From contig NZ_RHHB01000037.1 in the NCBI RefSeq assembly GCF_003710805.1, positions 1 through 33,330 on the forward strand: a stretch of DNA of 33,330 nucleotides, in the 5' to 3' direction. The notes beneath the pieces are model-generated. The model had not been told where the DNA came from, did not search any database, and saw only the letters and a list, made by a program, of their open reading frames with translations. Within the stretch, counting starts at the first letter, position 1, and each line of letters begins with the position of its first letter. Of the stretch, positions 31,595 through 33,330 are shown in pieces. The position numbers and the translations under genes are program-made. This DNA is from Agromyces tardus (GTDB taxonomy: Bacteria > Actinomycetota > Actinomycetes > Actinomycetales > Microbacteriaceae).

Positions 31595-33330
31595 ATGGCA
31601 CACCTCCTCGGCGCCGAGCGCCTGCACCTCGAGTTCCCGACGCGCACCGTCTTCGACGAGGTCACCCTCGGGCTCGATGAGGGCGACCGGGTCGGCATCG
31701 TCGGACGCAACGGCGACGGCAAGTCCACGCTGCTGAAGCTGCTGTCCGGCCGGCTCGAGCCCGACGGCGGACGCGTCACGGTGCGCCGCGGCATCCGGAT
31801 CGGCATGCTCGACCAGGCCGACGTCGTGGACCCGGGCAAGACCGTCGCAGAGTCGGTCGTGGGCGGCATCGAGGAGCACGTCTGGGCGGGCGACCCGAAG
31901 GTGCGCGACGTCATCGGCGGCCTGCTCGGCGACGTGCCGTGGCATGCGCAGGTCGCGAGCCTCTCGGGGGGTCAGCGGCGGCGTGTGGGCCTCGCCTCGA
32001 TCCTCGTCGGCGACTGGGACGTCGTCTTCCTCGACGAGCCCACGAACCACCTCGACGTCGAGGGCATCGCGTGGCTCGCCCGGCACCTGAAGGGCCGGTG
32101 GTCGCAGGATGCCGGCGCGCTCGTGGTCGTGACGCACGACCGGTGGTTCCTCGACGAGGTGTGCACCGACACGTGGGAGGTCCACGACGGGATCGTCGAG
32201 CCCTTCGAGGGCGGATACGCCGCCTACGTGCTCCAGCGCGTGGAGCGCGACCGCATGGCGGCGGCATCGGAATCGAAGCGGCAGAACCTCATGCGCAAGG
32301 AGCTCGCGTGGCTGCGCCGCGGCGCCCCCGCCCGCACCTCGAAGCCGAAGTTCCGCATCGACGCGGCGAACGAGCTCATCGCCAACGAGCCGCCGGTGCG
32401 CAACCCGGTCGAGCTCAATCGGCTCGCGGTGTCGCGGCTCGGCAAGGACGTCGTCGACCTGCTCGACGTGTCGGTCGAGTATCCCGTCCGCGAGAGCGAG
32501 GCGGTGGCGGATGCCGCGGCGAGCGTCGCCGCGGGCGCCTCCGACGTCGCCGGCGGTGCGGCGTCGGGTGCCCCCGCGACCCGCACCGTGCTGCACGGGA
32601 TCGAGTGGCGCATCGCCCCGGGGGAGCGCACCGGCATCCTCGGCGTCAACGGGGCGGGCAAGTCGACCCTGCTCGGCCTCGTCACGGGCGCCGTGCAGCC
32701 CACGACCGGGCGGGTGAAGCGCGGCAAGACCGTGAGGATCGCGACCCTCAGCCAGGAGCTCGCCGAGCTCGCCGAATACGCCGAGCAGCGCGTGAGCGCG
32801 GTGGTCGCCGAGCAGCGCACGAGCTACCAGGTGGGCGACAAGGAGATGACCCCAGGGCAGCTCCTCGAACGGCTCGGCTTCACGAACGCGCAGCTCTCCA
32901 CCCCCGTCAAGAACCTCTCGGGTGGCCAGAAGCGGCGGCTGCAGCTGCTGCTCATCCTGCTGAGCGAGCCGAACGTGCTCATCCTCGACGAGCCCACGAA
33001 CGACCTCGACACCGACATGCTCGCCGCGATCGAGGACCTGCTCGACTCCTGGCCGGGAACGCTCCTCGTCGTGAGCCACGACCGCTACCTCATCGAGCGC
33101 GTCACCGACCGGCAGTTCGCGATCCTCGACGGACACCTGCGCGACCTGCCGCGCGGCGTCGACCAGTACCTCGAGCTGCGCAAGCAGGCGACGGATGCCG
33201 CGGGCGGTGCAGGTCCGGCCGATGCAGGCCGCCCGACGGCGTCGAACGCGGCGCAGGCGGCAGCGGCGGGCGCCAGCGCCGGCGGGGGAGCAGGCGCGGG
33301 CGCCAGCGGGGGCGCCGTCGCGGGGTCGAA
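31595..33330 (+). CDS. ABC-F family ATPase (partial, runs off the window)
   Basis: The first 578 residues of a soluble protein with two ATP-binding cassettes and no membrane domain, an ABC-F protein acting at the ribosome. Cassette 1 has Walker A GRNGDGKST (38-46), signature LSGGQRRR (123-130) and Walker B VVFLDEPTNHLD. Cassette 2 has GVNGAGKST, LSGGQKRR and VLILDEPTNDLD. The interdomain linker is helical, but an Ala-rich insert of about 30 residues (ADAAASVAAGASDVAGGAAS) interrupts the start of cassette 2. The end is a Gly/Ala-rich tail still open at the window edge. It resembles the Uup-like actinobacterial branch; an antibiotic-resistance role is not shown. Confidence 0.93.
   Translation, partial: MAHLLGAERLHLEFPTRTVFDEVTLGLDEGDRVGIVGRNGDGKSTLLKLLSGRLEPDGGRVTVRRGIRIGMLDQADVVDPGKTVAESVVGGIEEHVWAGDPKVRDVIGGLLGDVPWHAQVASLSGGQRRRVGLASILVGDWDVVFLDEPTNHLDVEGIAWLARHLKGRWSQDAGALVVVTHDRWFLDEVCTDTWEVHDGIVEPFEGGYAAYVLQRVERDRMAAASESKRQNLMRKELAWLRRGAPARTSKPKFRIDAANELIANEPPVRNPVELNRLAVSRLGKDVVDLLDVSVEYPVRESEAVADAAASVAAGASDVAGGAASGAPATRTVLHGIEWRIAPGERTGILGVNGAGKSTLLGLVTGAVQPTTGRVKRGKTVRIATLSQELAELAEYAEQRVSAVVAEQRTSYQVGDKEMTPGQLLERLGFTNAQLSTPVKNLSGGQKRRLQLLLILLSEPNVLILDEPTNDLDTDMLAAIEDLLDSWPGTLLVVSHDRYLIERVTDRQFAILDGHLRDLPRGVDQYLELRKQATDAAGGAGPADAGRPTASNAAQAAAAGASAGGGAGAGASGGAVAGS

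Overview
This window is a high-GC chromosomal segment from an actinobacterium, most likely a member of the Microbacteriaceae (an Agromyces- or Microbacterium-like organism; the genus is an inference). The evidence is the codon use, an actinobacterial-type 5S rRNA, the order pmt / rsmI ... metG-tatD-rsmA-ispE-ABC-F, and a very frequent GGATGCC/GGCATCC heptamer. I see no prophage, insertion sequence, CRISPR array or tRNA. Genes are packed tightly and no gene-free stretch reaches 300 bases.

Layout. 1-300: end of an rRNA operon (5S rRNA, a strong terminator, a short tandem duplication and a second hairpin). 372-3509: a DUF255 thioredoxin-fold protein, then a DUF3054 membrane protein overlapping pnuC. 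3549-8734: a small unknown protein on the minus strand, a large class I methyltransferase, a J-domain/NERD-like fusion, an M18 aminopeptidase and a rhodanese protein. 8800-12234: a small membrane protein, L-serine dehydratase sdaA, and two GNAT acetyltransferase genes that converge. 12302-15626 (minus): a membrane protein, a CoA-binding protein overlapping O-acetylhomoserine sulfhydrylase metY, and an isochorismatase-fold hydrolase. 15790-17868: an ABM-domain protein, a covalent-flavin amine oxidase, and the guanidinium exporter gene gdx behind a guanidine-III riboswitch. 17953-20744: a four-gene overlapping operon (membrane protein, XRE regulator, two quinone-reductase-like MDR proteins) behind a near-consensus promoter embedded in a palindrome. 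20830-23639 (minus): protein O-mannosyltransferase pmt and a YeiH-type transporter. 23742-33330: rsmI, two tandem MDR oxidoreductases with a shared unusual tail, metG, tatD, rsmA, ispE and the start of an ABC-F ATPase gene that runs off the window.

How the genes work together. Most are housekeeping: translation and rRNA modification (rsmI, metG, rsmA, ABC-F), isoprenoid precursor supply (ispE), sulfur amino-acid synthesis (metY), NMN/vitamin uptake (pnuC) and surface glycosylation (pmt). The accessory parts with most regulatory or architectural interest are the riboswitch-gdx unit, the XRE-controlled MDR operon, the tandem MDR pair and the J/NERD fusion. Many genes carry a TANNNT -10 element only 6-7 bases before the start codon, which points to widespread leaderless transcription.
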